Source of the DNA: Paramecium pentaurelia
Taxonomy: Eukaryota; Ciliophora; Oligohymenophorea; Peniculida; Parameciidae
Assembly: GCA_905183005.1 (NCBI GenBank)
Contig: CAJJDO010000040.1
Location: 344,385-408,384 of the forward strand
DNA: 64,000 nucleotides
Direction: 5' to 3'
Shown: piece after piece, positions 48,718-61,574 of the stretch
How positions within the stretch are numbered: position 1 is the stretch's first letter
Layout: every line of letters begins with the position of its first letter
Notes under the pieces: model-generated
What the model was told of the DNA's origin: nothing
The model's database searches: none
Seen by the model: the letters and a program-made list of their open reading frames with translations, nothing else
Made by a program: the position numbers and the translations under genes

Positions 48718-49020
48718 ATGAACAACGATTTATGTGAATTAATTGTTAATCATGCAAATCAAATATATCAATCATTAGCCAATCTCAATGGATAATTAAA
48801 TGAAAATGGCAGCATAAGTAATTTATTTTTTAATATTTCAATAGTAAATCACAATCCTACATCATCAAACACATCCACAACATAAGGATTAGTATTCATA
48901 ATGTTCTTACTATTTACTGCATATGCATTATTATCAATATTCTCTCCACAACGATAACCAGTTACACAAAAAGGCAATATATAAAACTAACAGAATAATA
49001 ATCATCATGATGATGATTGA
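48718..49020 (+). CDS. small single-pass membrane protein, 91 residues
   Basis: Short frame of 92 codons with a likely 27-nt intron at 48818-48844 (in frame, so inferred from its GTAATT...ATAG ends). The product has a polar N-terminal half with MNNDLCELIVNHANQIY, one hydrophobic helix (LVFIMFLLFTAYALLSIF), and a polar tail ending in HHDDD. No family recognised. It lies 101 bp downstream of the longin gene on the same strand. Could be a subunit or regulator of a membrane complex; that is speculation. Confidence 0.55.
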
Positions 49021-49504
49021 TTGACTAATGAACTCTTTTTTATATGACTTCTTTAGTTATTAATAAATTCTAATTATATCTAAGAATATAACACACATCC
49101 TTTATTTTATAATAATGTATTAATTATATTATAAAGATCTTATAATATAATTAATGCATCAAAATTCTATAGAGGGTGTATATATAAATAACATATAGAT
49201 AATATATCATGAATATTAAATCATATCTAGTATACTATTTATTTTAGTTTTTATATAAAATTATACATATATATATTTATTACTAAAGAAAATTATCTTA
49301 AATGATTGAATAGAATAATCAAAAAATTTTAAGGACTGACTTCTTTGTTTAAATATGAATACTCAAAAGACTATTATTTTATCTCTATTAATTAATGTTT
49401 TAGTTGAATTAACATTTTATTATAATTCATAAAATAATAATAATTAAGTTTTGATAATATTTTAGGAATATTAAAATGAATGATATTATATTCTTCTATA
49501 TATT
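49021..49504. other. convergent intergenic region, no gene seen
   Basis: About 480 bp between the stop of the small membrane protein and the stop of the NEK-like gene. Very AT-rich, with many short AT palindromes (for example around 49250-49280) and no coding-like frame. Longer than other convergent gaps in the window. Confidence 0.5.
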
Positions 49505-50636
49505 TCATGATTATTATTGATTTAGATTAGTAGTTGTATCGTATTCAGTTATTTCTTTAATCTCAGACATATTTAACCAAGGGTTATACTATTTACTACT
49601 TTCTTTAAGCTAATCTTTATAGAGTTTTAATAATTCTTATAATTCTTCTTTACCTTTAGTCATCAATAAATCTTAATTTAGAATAGATTCACTAGTAACA
49701 GTATCTTAAGAGTTATTTCTTTATCTAAGAGGTCTTGGAGGTATTTAATTTTTATTAGGTTATTATTTAATCTATTATTATTCAGGCTTCTTTTTATGTT
49801 ATTAATTGGTTTATGGTCTATCTTTTGAATTTTTCCTTTAAACAGGTGATTGCTATGTTATTTTTTATCTATTTTAATTAACTGAAGTGGATGCTCTTCC
49901 AACTCTTTTATTATTGGTTTACTCTTTAATTAATTTTTCTTAATTTTATTATGCTTAAGCTTCTAAATCTTATTATTTACAAAAATCAAACATGGCTTTT
50001 AATAAATAAGGATGATTAATCATTTATTAAACACTTGGTGGATTAGGTTACATAAGTGATTTAAGAATTTAAGATAATTCATGTGATTTTTATGATTCCC
50101 AATCCAAATTAGTTTTTTTTAAGACTTATTATAAATATTTGACTTCTTCTTTCCAATTTTTATGGGAAAGTAAATCAAATTATATTCTGAGTGATCCAAA
50201 AGAATTCAAAAAGATTGTGTCTAAATCTAATGATACATTAATCTATTGCATTTCTAAGTAATTTAATGCAAATAGTAATTAAAGCAAATATTGGCATACT
50301 AAATTAACAGAGACTTATTTATTTAGTCTTTCATTTAATATTTATTCTAAATTATTAAGATTCACTACCTCCACAATATTCTAAAACTTGAACAAGATAT
50401 TATGATTCAATGAAGTATTCCTTAATTTTAGTTAAGCTTGGATGATTGAGATTGATTAATTGTTTGAGATGATTTTCAATTTCCTTCAATCTTTCTGCAT
50501 TAATTTTACTAATATCTGTTCTTTTTAAGACATAACATTGTTTATCTATCAATGATTTAACAAGTAAATGTTCTTCAACTATTACACCTTTATTGACTTT
50601 CTTGAATAAGACTTTTTATAATTTATAATTATTCAT
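49505..50636 (-). CDS. NEK-like pseudokinase, 369 residues
   Basis: The N-lobe follows NEK kinases: a degenerate loop (LFKKVNKGVIVEEHLL), a lysine in CYVLKRTDISKI, then INLNHPSLTKIKEYFIES and VLEYCGG. The C-lobe is badly changed. Where HRDLKxxN should be the sequence reads NVSLDLDTIF, and the DFG position reads FDL, so the catalytic base and metal-binding residues are missing or altered; it is probably inactive. A Gln/Lys/Pro-rich tail follows, closing with a short helical region. One intron at 50347-50368 (22 nt) lies directly after EYCGG. The start codon is three bases from that of the divergent EF-hand gene. Confidence 0.75.
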
Positions 50637-50639
50637 ATT

Positions 50640-52069
50640 ATGAATTATCATAATCCTGACCCATATTAACAACCATATCCTCAAGGATAGTATAATGAAA
50701 AATAATACAGATACAGTGGATTTTTGACTGAAACTCAAGATGATTACACTGATTACTAATATTATGATCCTTACTAAAGTTAACTACATAATAGAACATA
50801 TTTGAATGATGTACAACCTCTAAATTATAGTATGATTATTAATTAAATTATAGCATATAATGAATATCCTCCCTATCCAGTTAAAATGGGATAACCATAA
50901 TTATATTTTGATCCTAACGATCCAAGTAATATTCCATTTATGCCTCATGAAAGTATGTATTGACTCATTTATTTAAGGATATGATGATGGATATTAAGAA
51001 TATGTATTATAATTCATTAAAAATTTACCAAGATCTACTTAAAATTTTGAAGAAGTGGCTTTTGCAAAATATATTGCTGAATGCTCTATTATTGATAAGA
51101 AAGTTTGGAAATTACAAAGGATGTTGAAATAAGATTAGAGATTTAATGTAAAATTACTTTTTGATTTCTTTGATTCTAAAAAGAATAGAACAATAGACTA
51201 TAATGAATTTCAGTTAGGATTGTAGAAATTAGACATCATTCTAAATTCAATTGAATTAACATAAATGTTTCTACGTTATGGTGGCAATGATGATAATTAA
51301 ATCTCTTCAGCTGAATTTAAATATATGCTCTTAGGTCCAGATGATTAATAACAATTTATGCAATTTGGAGCCATGCATTATATGCATCATCCATTAAAAT
51401 AGAATATTCCTTAGTTTCTATCAGTAGCTCAAAGAGAATGGATATGTGAAATCATGAATCTACAATTACAATTAGAGAGAAACCTCAATTTTATTAGAGA
51501 AGTTATAGGAACCAAAGATATTCTACTAGCCCTATTCAAATAGTTAGATATTGGTATGAAGGGATACATTACTTTACAAGATTTAGTAGTCTACATGAAT
51601 GAATTAGGAGGATAATTTGAATAATATGATTTAAAAGGTTGTTTAGATAGAATGTCAAAGTAATAATTTAAATATTCTTAGAGTTCATTGTAGTCGAATA
51701 AATTATAATGAATTTAAAAAGGAATTCTTTTTAGATCAAAAATAGAAATCTGACTAAGACTAAAATATTGATATTATGAGTGATAGGAAGAAAACAAGAT
51801 AAAAAGATTACATTCAGGAATTACATTAAAGAACAAAAGATATACAAAATCAATAATAATAGATTCAAAAACTCTCAACTGATAGAAAATCATAACCATT
51901 ATTGACTACTACTATTCAAAATAAATAACCATAACCCTATGTTATATAACCTCCTGTTGTATAAAAAAAAAAATAAGAATAACCATCTTAATTAGATGAT
52001 GACTTAGATGATTTGTTATTTCCAGGTTTCTAGAAATATGAATTATAACCACCAGATTAAGAATATTGA
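50640..52069 (+). CDS. EF-hand-type protein with Pro/Tyr/Gln-rich head, 452 residues
   Basis: The first about 100 residues are Tyr/Pro/Gln-rich and disordered (MNYHNPDPYQQPYPQG). A calcium-binding-like helical region follows, with one reasonable EF loop (DSKKNRTIDYNE) and others degenerate (GGNDDNQISSAE, DIGMKGYITLQD), the layout of penta-EF or calpain-like small subunits rather than calmodulin. The tail is Gln/Lys-rich with an acidic DDDLDDLLFPG segment. Introns: 50830-50853 (24 nt, inferred), 50953-50977 and 51660-51681. Function unknown; calcium binding is probable for the first loop only. Confidence 0.75.
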
Positions 52070-52352
52070 TATTATGTAATCACTACCAATAATATAATTA
52101 TGTCAAACCTTAAATTCCTTTTAAATAATATGATATTTTTAATTTCTTAATTTATATCTATCATTTAAGAACATTTAATAATATTTTCTAATAATTTTCA
52201 TGAATATTAATTTGAACTTTTTAGAACTCATTTCAAATTAGTCTAATCCTTAATTAATATTGAATCATTTTATAAGAATATAAAAATTGATATGATATTT
52301 TAATTATTTAATGTTTAAAAAAAGTTACAATAAATTTTGAATAGAAATATTA

Positions 52353-55300
52353 TCAAATATTTATCAAAGTTCTTAGTGTTCTTTCAAATGTATCATCAGT
52401 AAATAATGTTTGCGAAGGTATTATATACACAAAATGAATTATAATCTTACTGTTTTCATATATCTTGTTTTTCACTTCAGTTACAATTATCAATAAGACT
52501 ATAAAAAGTATAACTAAGTAACAAATATTAAAAACCTAATTTAATATAATCACTTATTACTTATTATTGATCCACTAATTTTGTTGTTACATCAATTAGA
52601 TCATTATAAAAATAAGAATTCATTACATTAATTACTTCTGATATCATAAATGCACCTTCTAATTCATTTTAAGTTGGTACTGCTCTGTAAGTAAAATTAT
52701 TTATTGCTACATCAGTTTCAATTAAATTTTGTATATATATTAACATTGCTTTTAGGCCATGCCTCATATTTTAATTCATTATGGTTGGACATAATTAAGC
52801 TCCTCTAACTTTTATATCTCCTGGTAAATATTGACACAAATCACTTAATTAGATTTCAGCATAAAAGTCATTGAAACTACTTGTAACAAGCATTCTTAAA
52901 TATTATTATTTCAAATTACTTATCAAAATTTGGATCTTATGAAGTAAATAATTTTGTATTATTAAGTGATTCCATAATATAATACCACATTCTATCGAAA
53001 TAAGCAGCATCTAAATACATATAATTTTTTCTTCCATATAATACTTCCCTTTAAGCAAACATCAATGGTATATCTCCACCAAGATCAGCCAATTATTTTT
53101 TATAATAAGCAGTTTCAGGATATTTTTTTAAATATTTTTAAAATTCCAAATAATTTATTATACTATTTAGTGTTATTATTGAATAAAACACAATTAATAC
53201 TAAAATAAATCTATAAGGAGGAATTCTTTTCTTTCTTAAATTTTTTGTATTTCTAGTTTCTTTTTCTACTTTTTATTCAAAAAATTAATATTCCTTTTCT
53301 GCTATTTTAAGAGAATAATTGAATTTATAAGAATTATCAGATTGTAATTTATCAAGAAGTTATTTAAACTTTTAAATCTCTTATTATATTGCATCATTAT
53401 CAGAATATTAACTTAAATGTAAAAATAGAATAAGTTTTTTATTTATGTAGATTTTAGCATAAATTATTAACATTACCATAAGAATCAAAAATATCTACTA
53501 AAATAAAAATAATGTTTCCATTTCATTTTCAAAATTTTATCCTCTAGAAATTGTCTGTATCATGATATCAGAATTTAATTATGTCATAATATCTCTCATT
53601 ATAGGATAATTTTTAAAACTATAAAAAATCTAAGGACTATCAGCTTTAACCGTTTTTTCATATATGTAATTCATTTTTAATATATATTAGAAATTTAACA
53701 AAACAGATATTGCTGTCCTTAGTGTCATATTATATTATTCTGATTTATATGTATCAAGATAAGAATAAGCTTCTATATATTTAGTTTATAATAATCCTTG
53801 AAGTTCTTAACGATTAAGTACTAATTTTAAGTTTGAATTTAGAGAATCAAATCCTAGTCCTAAATTAGAAGTAGCAAATTTAGAAACTGAATTATACTCT
53901 TCTTGAGATATGATACCATTAGTTCTTTGAAAATTGTAAGTCCATAAATTCCATCTTGTTACCAAAAACATATCCAATGGTTAAAAGAAAAGGTTTTTAA
54001 TCTCTAATAAATTAATATCAACAGCAAATGCCACTAAATTTAAACTTGTTAATTGCTAAAATATATAGTATTAAAAATATTACAATTATAATGAATAATC
54101 CTTAAAAAACTAAACATAATACAAATAGTATGACTAACAATTAATGTTATCGTTTTAAAGGCATATGCTTATTAAATTTATTATAAAGGTCATATTTTCT
54201 ATAAAATTTAGAATTTCTCAGCATTCTAATAGAAGATACTTAAGATTAATCTTCTCTATCAAACAATTCTTCTTTTTTAGGATCCTATTATTCTACTTAT
54301 TAGGGTTTTCCTTCTCCCCCTTAAGTGATAGATTTAACTGATTGTTTTTTACTTTCAGTTTTCATTTTATCAACTAAAAGATGTTATTCTGGATCTCCTC
54401 TTGATGTAAATACTTATGGTTAAACAATGTCAATATTTAAGGCACTTTTAATAGCTTCTTCATTTAGACTTTTTATTTCATTTGCACTTTTTCGTTTATT
54501 TTAACTCTTTACTTCTTTTAAACTTTTGACATCATTTAAACCTCTTACTTCAATACTTTAATGTTGTGTATGAGTGTCTTCTTTAGAAATTTATTTAATT
54601 AATGCAAGTCTTTCTTCAGCTATACTTAAAACATTTGCAGAGGAAGATTAATTTGTTTATGTATCTTTTTTAGTTGAATTACCATTGTTTGAATATATAA
54701 TTTATATATTTTCTAGTTTAACAATCATGTATATCATTACATCTTAATATTATTTAACAATTATTTCTAAATTACAATAATAATGAATATCATCTAATTC
54801 ATCATTATGAAATATTAGTTTTTGTGTATTAATGTGAATATTTTCTAAAAAGCAGCTCTAAGTTATTCCTTAAATTTCAGGAAATATATTAAATATTGAT
54901 GATCCTTTAGAAAACAATGCTTTATAATATTTAATATCTTTTATTTAATTTGTATAACAGGCAATATTATATTTTTCATCAACTATCAAAGTAGCATTTT
55001 TGACTAAAGTTGGTGAAATTAAACAAATGAAGTTTACTTAATCAGAGTATGCTAAATCAATAGCAAAATCTATAGTTTCAATTGATTATCCATGAGTTAC
55101 ATAATTTTGACTCAATTATCTTACAAATTTTGATTTACCAGTTATTATGAATTAATCTACTAATTTATTATGCCATTCACGAACTCCTAGAGGAATTAAA
55201 TCTTCTAATTTTTTATTACATATAAAAGATGGGGCATTACTTGATATTTTATTCATTTACAATTATCCATTCTCATATTTAGTAGTAAGATAAAACATAT

Positions 55301-56585
55301 TTTTATTTGTTGTATAATCTTATAGATATACATCTGCTGATTTTTTAGCATGAATAATCATTTCATTTGCTTCTAATAAATCATTTAATATTTCTGCATA
55401 AAAAAAACAAACTAATGCTTATATCATACCATTAGGTTCTGTTTAATAATAATCATCTATTTATTATTTTATTTTTAACATTCTATTTACAAATTTATAA
55501 ATCTCACTAAATTCATTAGTTTTCCAATTTTATAATAATTTAATTTTCCATTAAATAATTTTAATTAAACTATTAGATATTTTAATATTTTTAATATCAT
55601 TTTAAATTAATCTTGAAGCAACTCCCAACAATTATTGAGTTTTCACTTTTTATTATAAATCCTAATTTATTTAATAAATGCATTTTTTTAATAATTGATT
55701 TCTTTTAATTTATCTAATAAAATTTTGATCTTTTAATTTATTTAATATTAAAAAACTTTCATAAAACTTTTTTTCTTACATTAAAATTGATGCATTAATA
55801 ATAGGATCTTTAGTATATATTAAATCTGATAATTTTATTAATGATATGATTTTAAAGAAAAAAGGAACCAAAACAAGAGTAAAGGAATTTTCAAAATGAA
55901 TAAATTACATTATTCCTACATATATTGTTACCAATTAAATTGAAATCATTATTATTCGAATTAATGAACTTCTTTAGTTTTTCAATATGATTAGATCCAA
56001 AGCTTAAATTGCTGAATTTACTATTGCAATAATTTATATGTGTTTAAGCTGGAAATTTAATTTATAAAATATCATGAGCATTATATTTATCATCAATGTT
56101 ATTATGGTGAAAAATGTAATCTAAGTTCGTTAGAAATTCTTTGTATTTATGTCTAATGTTCCTTATATAAACAAGATCTCAAACATTTATATAACTAATA
56201 TAAGTCCTGCTATTACATACCCTATAATGTCTGAAAATTATTCAATTACAAAATTTAATAATCCAACCTTCATCAAACAATTTATTAGACTTACTATATT
56301 CTTACCTGGTAATTTAGTCTTTATTATACATAATACTTATAAAAGCAAGTAGCATATTCCAAAAATATAAAAATATGAAATTTATATGCTAACTGATGGT
56401 CTAGCAAATATTACTAATGTATAAAGCCATGAAGATGAATTCTAATAGTAAATGTAAGAAATATTCAATAGGGAAGCATGAATAAGTAGTAAGTTTACTA
56501 AATTTTCAGGTAATGTAAGAGCAGAATCATCATACTCCATGTACTTTGCCAATATTTTGGACATTAAATGACTAATATTAGGCAT
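52353..56585 (-). CDS. large multi-pass membrane protein, 1,384 residues
   Basis: Spliced frame of 1,385 codons; introns 54056-54083 (28 nt), 52895-52919 and 52536-52560 (25 nt each). The N-terminal about 300 residues hold around six hydrophobic helices; a central cytosolic part of about 450 residues contains alpha/beta stretches (LANEMIIHAKKSADVYL, FICNKKLEDLIPLGVREW) that look PAS-like; a Ser/Lys/Glu-rich linker leads to a second set of about four to five helices with a long loop between them. This matches the large TMC-B-like (tiny macrocysts) membrane proteins common in ciliates, but the assignment is by layout only. Additional in-frame introns cannot be excluded. Confidence 0.65.
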
Positions 56586-56792
56586 TGAGGAACTAAATAA
56601 ATGAAAGAAAAATTATGATAATTATTTTAAAATTATCTTCCATACAAATCTCAATTAATTTATGTTTTTTTTTGAATATATTTCCTTAATTATTTTAAAA
56701 TAACATGATATTCTAAATATACTGTTGATACCCAAATTATTTACAATTAGTTAAATTATGACTTAATTTATATTATCTTAATCAATTCCAAT

Positions 56793-57020
56793 TCACAATA
56801 TTTTAAATCCATTTTTTATCTTTTTATATAACAAATTACCATTAAATCTAATATGACAACAATATACTCTGAAACTTCTTTAATTTTCTACTGAAGTAAG
56901 ATGTTTTGTCAAAAATTTAAGTTTAATTTTTTGTTAAGCCTGTATAGGTAATAATCTATTAGAATAATCTTTTAATAAGCATTATATTCCAACTTCATTT
57001 GAATCTGTTTAATATTATAA
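56793..57020 (-). pseudogene. possible coding remnant of about 75 codons
   Basis: A minus-strand frame ending in TGA at 56793 has protein-like composition (LLPIQAQQKIKLKFLTKHL, VENQRSFRVYCCHIRFNG) with a beta-rich pattern, but no in-frame ATG or convincing intron connects it to a start. An alternative reading through a 25-nt intron from an ATG near 57015 gives a different, less convincing frame. It may be the relic of a gene or chance. Confidence 0.25.
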
Positions 57021-57974
57021 AGTTAGAATTATATAGTGTTACTTATGTATATATATTAAAAAAAAGTAAAATACAAATTTAATTGAATTACTTATTATAA
57101 TTAATAATTTTATTATATAAATGGAATACGGGAAAACATTTTTCTTATCAATTGAGAAATTAAATAAATTGAGTTATAATGAAAATTACCAAAATTAAAT
57201 TTTAGTATTTTAATAATACTGAAAGAATTTCCCATTCTTTAATCTCTTAATTAGTTAAATTATATATAGATAATTTACTGATTAATGTAATAATTTAATA
57301 CTTAATTATTATCATAGTATATATATATTTATTGTTGACAACAAATTACTTCTCAAATCAGGAAAGATTCTAGGTGAATTATTTATAATCTTTATTTGAA
57401 AGTGAACATTAAAATTTAATTAATTAAAGTAATTTCCTAAATATAGATTTTTTGCTTTTTGAGAAATAAATATTAATATATATATAATCTTGTATTATGT
57501 TTAAACAAATATATTGATATTGAATAGATAAGGATTCAAATTACTATATTTAAGTTCAATTTATTAAATTTTTTGTTATAATATATTCTTAATATGAGAT
57601 AAATTGTAAAATATAACCATTTTATAATCTATCATAATTTTTAAAATAATTTAAAATGATTAGTGGAATGATATTATTAAAAAATGAAAAGTACTGATAT
57701 TTTTAAAACAAAAAATATGATAATTTAAATAATTATCAATTAGTATTTTAAGAAAGATTAATAAGATTAATACGAGATTGTAGTTATCTAACTCAAAAAT
57801 TTTAATTTAATAATATATTATTAAAAAAATAATAGGGTTTTAATTATAATTCATGGTGATAAAGTTGTATTAGTAATAAATATTATGTATCATTATATTA
57901 GTTAAATATTAAAACACTTAAATATTTTGTCATCTAGATGATCTTAATAATTTAAATATATTATTTATTTATTT
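57021..57974. other. intergenic region, 954 bp, no gene seen
   Basis: The longest stretch here without a supported gene. Composition is nearly pure AT with scattered poly-T and ATATAT runs. A 33-codon frame starts at 57121 but lacks coding character. It may contain the promoter of the N/Q-rich gene; nothing specific stands out. Confidence 0.5.
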
Positions 57975-60335
57975 ATGCATAAATTTCTGTTTGGAAATAC
58001 AAGAGTCAATAATTCCAGTTATTGTCCTTTTGGTTCCTAGAAATGCCTTAAACCAGGAATCATTAATAAGATAAAAAATAAGATTTAAGATTTATTCATA
58101 CCAAGAATCAACTCACAAAGTATAATCTAAAGGATATAACCTTTTGAAGATTAAAATATAGAATAAGAACTATCTAATTAATTTAAAAAGAATCTTGTTC
58201 TTGTAGAAAGAATTATACCAAATAATGAAGATAATATGACTTTAAAACGCAAGTCCATATGTTCTTTTGAATAATACCTAAAAGAGGAATTAGATACTGC
58301 TAAAAAATTGTCTAAAGAAACTTAAAATGATTTGAGTGGAAAAACAAATCATTGTTAGATCAAAACATCAAATGCTAAAAAACAAAAGAAGTCTTAAAAA
58401 GATCATTCAAAAATTTATAAAGATAGAAAAATGGAAGGTAATATTTGTAAATAATAACAATAGAAAATCAGAAATAGTTAGAGTTCAACCTAAATAAACA
58501 AAATTTTAAGTAAAACTAAGTTGAAAAAAAAGAAAATTCCTCAGAAAATTTATCAAATTGTTCTAATAAAAGACTGAAACAATTTGATATCAATAAAGAG
58601 AATAATATTTAATTCAAATAATAGAAAGATTAAAAAACATCAATAAATATATTTGAGAATTAAGAAATTATTCAAAATGAAGATAATAAAAATTAAATGT
58701 CTGATTTATTACTAAAAAGATTAAAAACATCTTCATCTTCTGTTCATAGTCCATCAAATAAAGAATTTGTTCAAGATAATATAAATATGGATAAAAAATT
58801 ATCAAGTTCAACTGGTATAAACACAAAAATTGAGGCAAATGATACACTATTAAGTTTAAAAAATGGAGATTTCTAATAAGAAATTTAGTATAATATGCAA
58901 AATTTAGATAACAATATAAAACCTTAAATTTAAAAATAAAATTCAGAATATGGGTTTCAAAATATATAAATATCAAATGAATATAATATAAAAGATTGCC
59001 ATTAAGTAATTTTTCCTTGTATTAAATTAGAAATAACTAGAGTTTAAATAAGACAATAGTATGGTTATACAAAAATAAGACTGTATTAATCAAAATAATA
59101 CTGAATAACATGACAATAAAAGGGAGAATCAATTATTTTAAAAGTCTGAACAATCTAAATTAATTTTTAGTTAAATTGAAGGGAATAAAGATATGATGCT
59201 AAAGGTAAAACAAGACGTTGAATTAAAAAAACATAATAATTTGATATAATAGGATTTAGAACAATTTGAAAATGTAAATCTATCTAATATCTAAATAAAA
59301 AATTCAAAATAAACATAATTGATATAAAACAAAAAGAATGAATAAAAATTAGATAAGTAAAAAGAGAAAATCAATTCTTAAGTTTATTTATAAGAAGATT
59401 AATTGTTGAAAAAAAAAATATCATCTTAAATTGATAAATAAGATCATTTAAATGAAAAAGAATAATAATTTAACAATGTTTAAAATGAGTAAAACAAAGA
59501 AATATCCAAAAATATACTTCAAACAAGCTTTTTAAATAATTAAAACAAGTAAATTTTAGAAAAAAATGAGAAATCAATAAAAGAATATAATCCATTTTTG
59601 ATACTAAGTCCTAATATCAGTTCTGATCAAATAAGTCTGTATTTTTAAGGAACTTCAACATAAAATTAAAATAAAGAATATTAAGCATAAAATTAAAATC
59701 AACCATTAATAGATTTATTCAAAATATCAACATAATAATCTTCATCTTAATAAATAATTAATAAAACATAGGATAAATAAAATACTTAAAATTTATAGTC
59801 AATATTTAATGTTAACAATTTTGCAAATTAAAAAATATTACCATTCTCTACAAATAAATAAATGGAAATTATTTAATAGGTTCCATAAATTACTCCGATT
59901 ATTTAACATTAATCATATAATTTTGAGTCAGTCAAACTAAATTATTAGCAATAGTCTACTTAATAAAATAATCTATTTTAATAGTAATAATAATAGTAAT
60001 AATAGCATTATTATTCAGAATAATTGATGTAATAGTCAAACTACTAAATATAAAATCTTTTTTCTTAATAACCATAAACTTCAAATGTAGTTTCAAGTTT
60101 AAATTTATTCTAATCTAATCCTTATTAATAATAATAAAATGACTAAATAAATTAACCATTTTATTTTAAGAATGATGTCTTATCACTTTTTTAGGATACT
60201 AAAAAATCAGATAGAGGTGATAATTTAAGTTATTTTTTAGATATATTCTAGACTTAAACATATCATTAGGCAACTTAGAGTTTGAATAATAGTTTTAACA
60301 AGGGTCGTAAGAAGTAGAGAATTAATAATTTTTGA
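57975..60335 (+). CDS. Asn/Gln/Lys-rich low-complexity protein, 769 residues
   Basis: Spliced frame of 770 codons; introns 58438-58463 (26 nt) and 59006-59030 (25 nt). The product is almost wholly disordered: Asn, Gln, Lys, Ser and Ile dominate, with basic patches early and a nine-Gln tract encoded by mixed TAA and TAG at 59979-60005, followed by a Tyr/Gln/Ser-rich end resembling prion-like domains. No folded domain. A segment near the C-terminus (SSLNLFQSNPYQQQQ) recalls adaptor-type short motifs. Role unknown; such proteins often scaffold condensates or the cortex, but that is inference. Confidence 0.7.
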
Positions 60336-60778
60336 TGTTTTTCCAAGAAATAATTTATTTTATATATATATAAACAATATAAATCACTTAATATGGAATA
60401 TTTACATAAAATATTTTGAATAATAAGTTCTTTTAATATTTCATTTTTGCTTTCAATAATGAATAATAAATAAAATATTTTTAACTAATATTCTTAGTTC
60501 ACTATTACAAAGATTTTGAATTCTTTATTTTTAATTACTTTGATATTAGATTAGTTATAATAATTATATTTAAAGAAGAATAATATTATACAAAATTAGA
60601 TATTTTTGGATAAAACAATATAAATTCAAGAGTTTAATAAATGATTTGGTAGAATATATCAAAAATTTGATAAAATTGTATACAATATTAGAAACAATAA
60701 TAGAAATTGAAATATGATTTTTGATTGGCTAATATATGTACTTTAGATATTTTTGTTTAACAAATTTTATTAATAAAT
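60336..60778. other. intergenic region; its last 190 bp belong to the 985-bp duplicated unit
   Basis: AT-rich sequence between the N/Q-rich gene and the first ANP32-like copy. From 60589 on it is identical to 61575 onward. No gene seen. Confidence 0.55.
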
Positions 60779-61573
60779 ATGGCAGAGCAAATTATAAATC
60801 TAATTAAGAAGCAAGCTGATGAATAAGGATAATTAGAAGAATTAGATATCTCAGAGATTAAAATAGATTAATTTACAACAGAGATTACAGAAAATTTAAA
60901 AAAACATTAAAAATTACAAAACTTAGCTATTATTAGTTGTGGACTCAAGACATTAAAAGGATTACCTAGTATGGATTCATTAGAAGTGTTGATTTTGGAA
61001 GGTAATCAATTAGATGGAAGCGCATTAAAATATATATGTGAGAATTTTAAAAATTTAATCTGCTTATCTTTAGCAGGTAACTAAATCAAATCTTTAGAAG
61101 TATAAATTTAGATATATTATAGGAATTGTAAATACTAAAAAATTTATCTTCCTTATATCAATTAGATTTATCTGATAATGAAGTGGAATTACAAGCTGGA
61201 TATCATTTAAAAATATTTGAAATGCTACCTAATTTGCAAGTATTAGACAATAAAAATAAAGATGGAAAGGAGATTGAATACTCTGATGTAAAATAATTAT
61301 TTATCATAGGAAGATAATGATGAAGAGGAAGGTATTGGAAGTGATTCTGAATTCAATGATGATGAAGAGGATGATGAAGAAGAAAGTGAAGATGAATCTC
61401 CTAAGCCATAAAAGAAAACAAAAAAATGATTTTAATCTATAGATATTCAATAATTCATTTGAATAATTTATTATTATATAAGAAATGGTTATAATAATTA
61501 ATCAATTCACAAAGCAATATACAAATCATATTATTAATTAGTGCATCTAAATTATATTAATTTATAAAGAGTG
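60589..61573. repeat. 985-bp direct repeat, copy 1
   Basis: Identical as far as I can read to 61575-62559, with a single undetermined base N at 61574 between them. The unit contains a complete ANP32-like gene with upstream and downstream sequence. The lone N and perfect identity suggest a scaffold join between overlapping contigs. Confidence 0.95.
60779..61429 (+). CDS. ANP32-like acidic leucine-rich nuclear phosphoprotein (copy 1), 201 residues
   Basis: Leucine-rich repeats run through residues 20-135 (LKTLKGLPSMDSLEVLILEG, LICLSLAGNQIKSLE, LYQLDLSDNEVE), capped by the ANP32 ending LPNLQVLDNKNKDGKEI. An acidic tail follows (DDEEDDEEESEDES) and a basic PKPQKKTKK end that resembles a nuclear localisation signal. 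This is the full ANP32 layout: histone chaperone, phosphatase inhibitor and nuclear transport functions are known in the family. Introns at 61100-61122 (23 nt) and 61288-61309 (22 nt). Confidence 0.93.
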
Positions 61574-61574
61574 N

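Noticed and set aside
57121..57222. Plus-strand frame of 33 codons starting MEYGKTFF
   Set aside because: Too short, no domain, no plausible intron to extend it, and flanked by non-coding AT-rich DNA.
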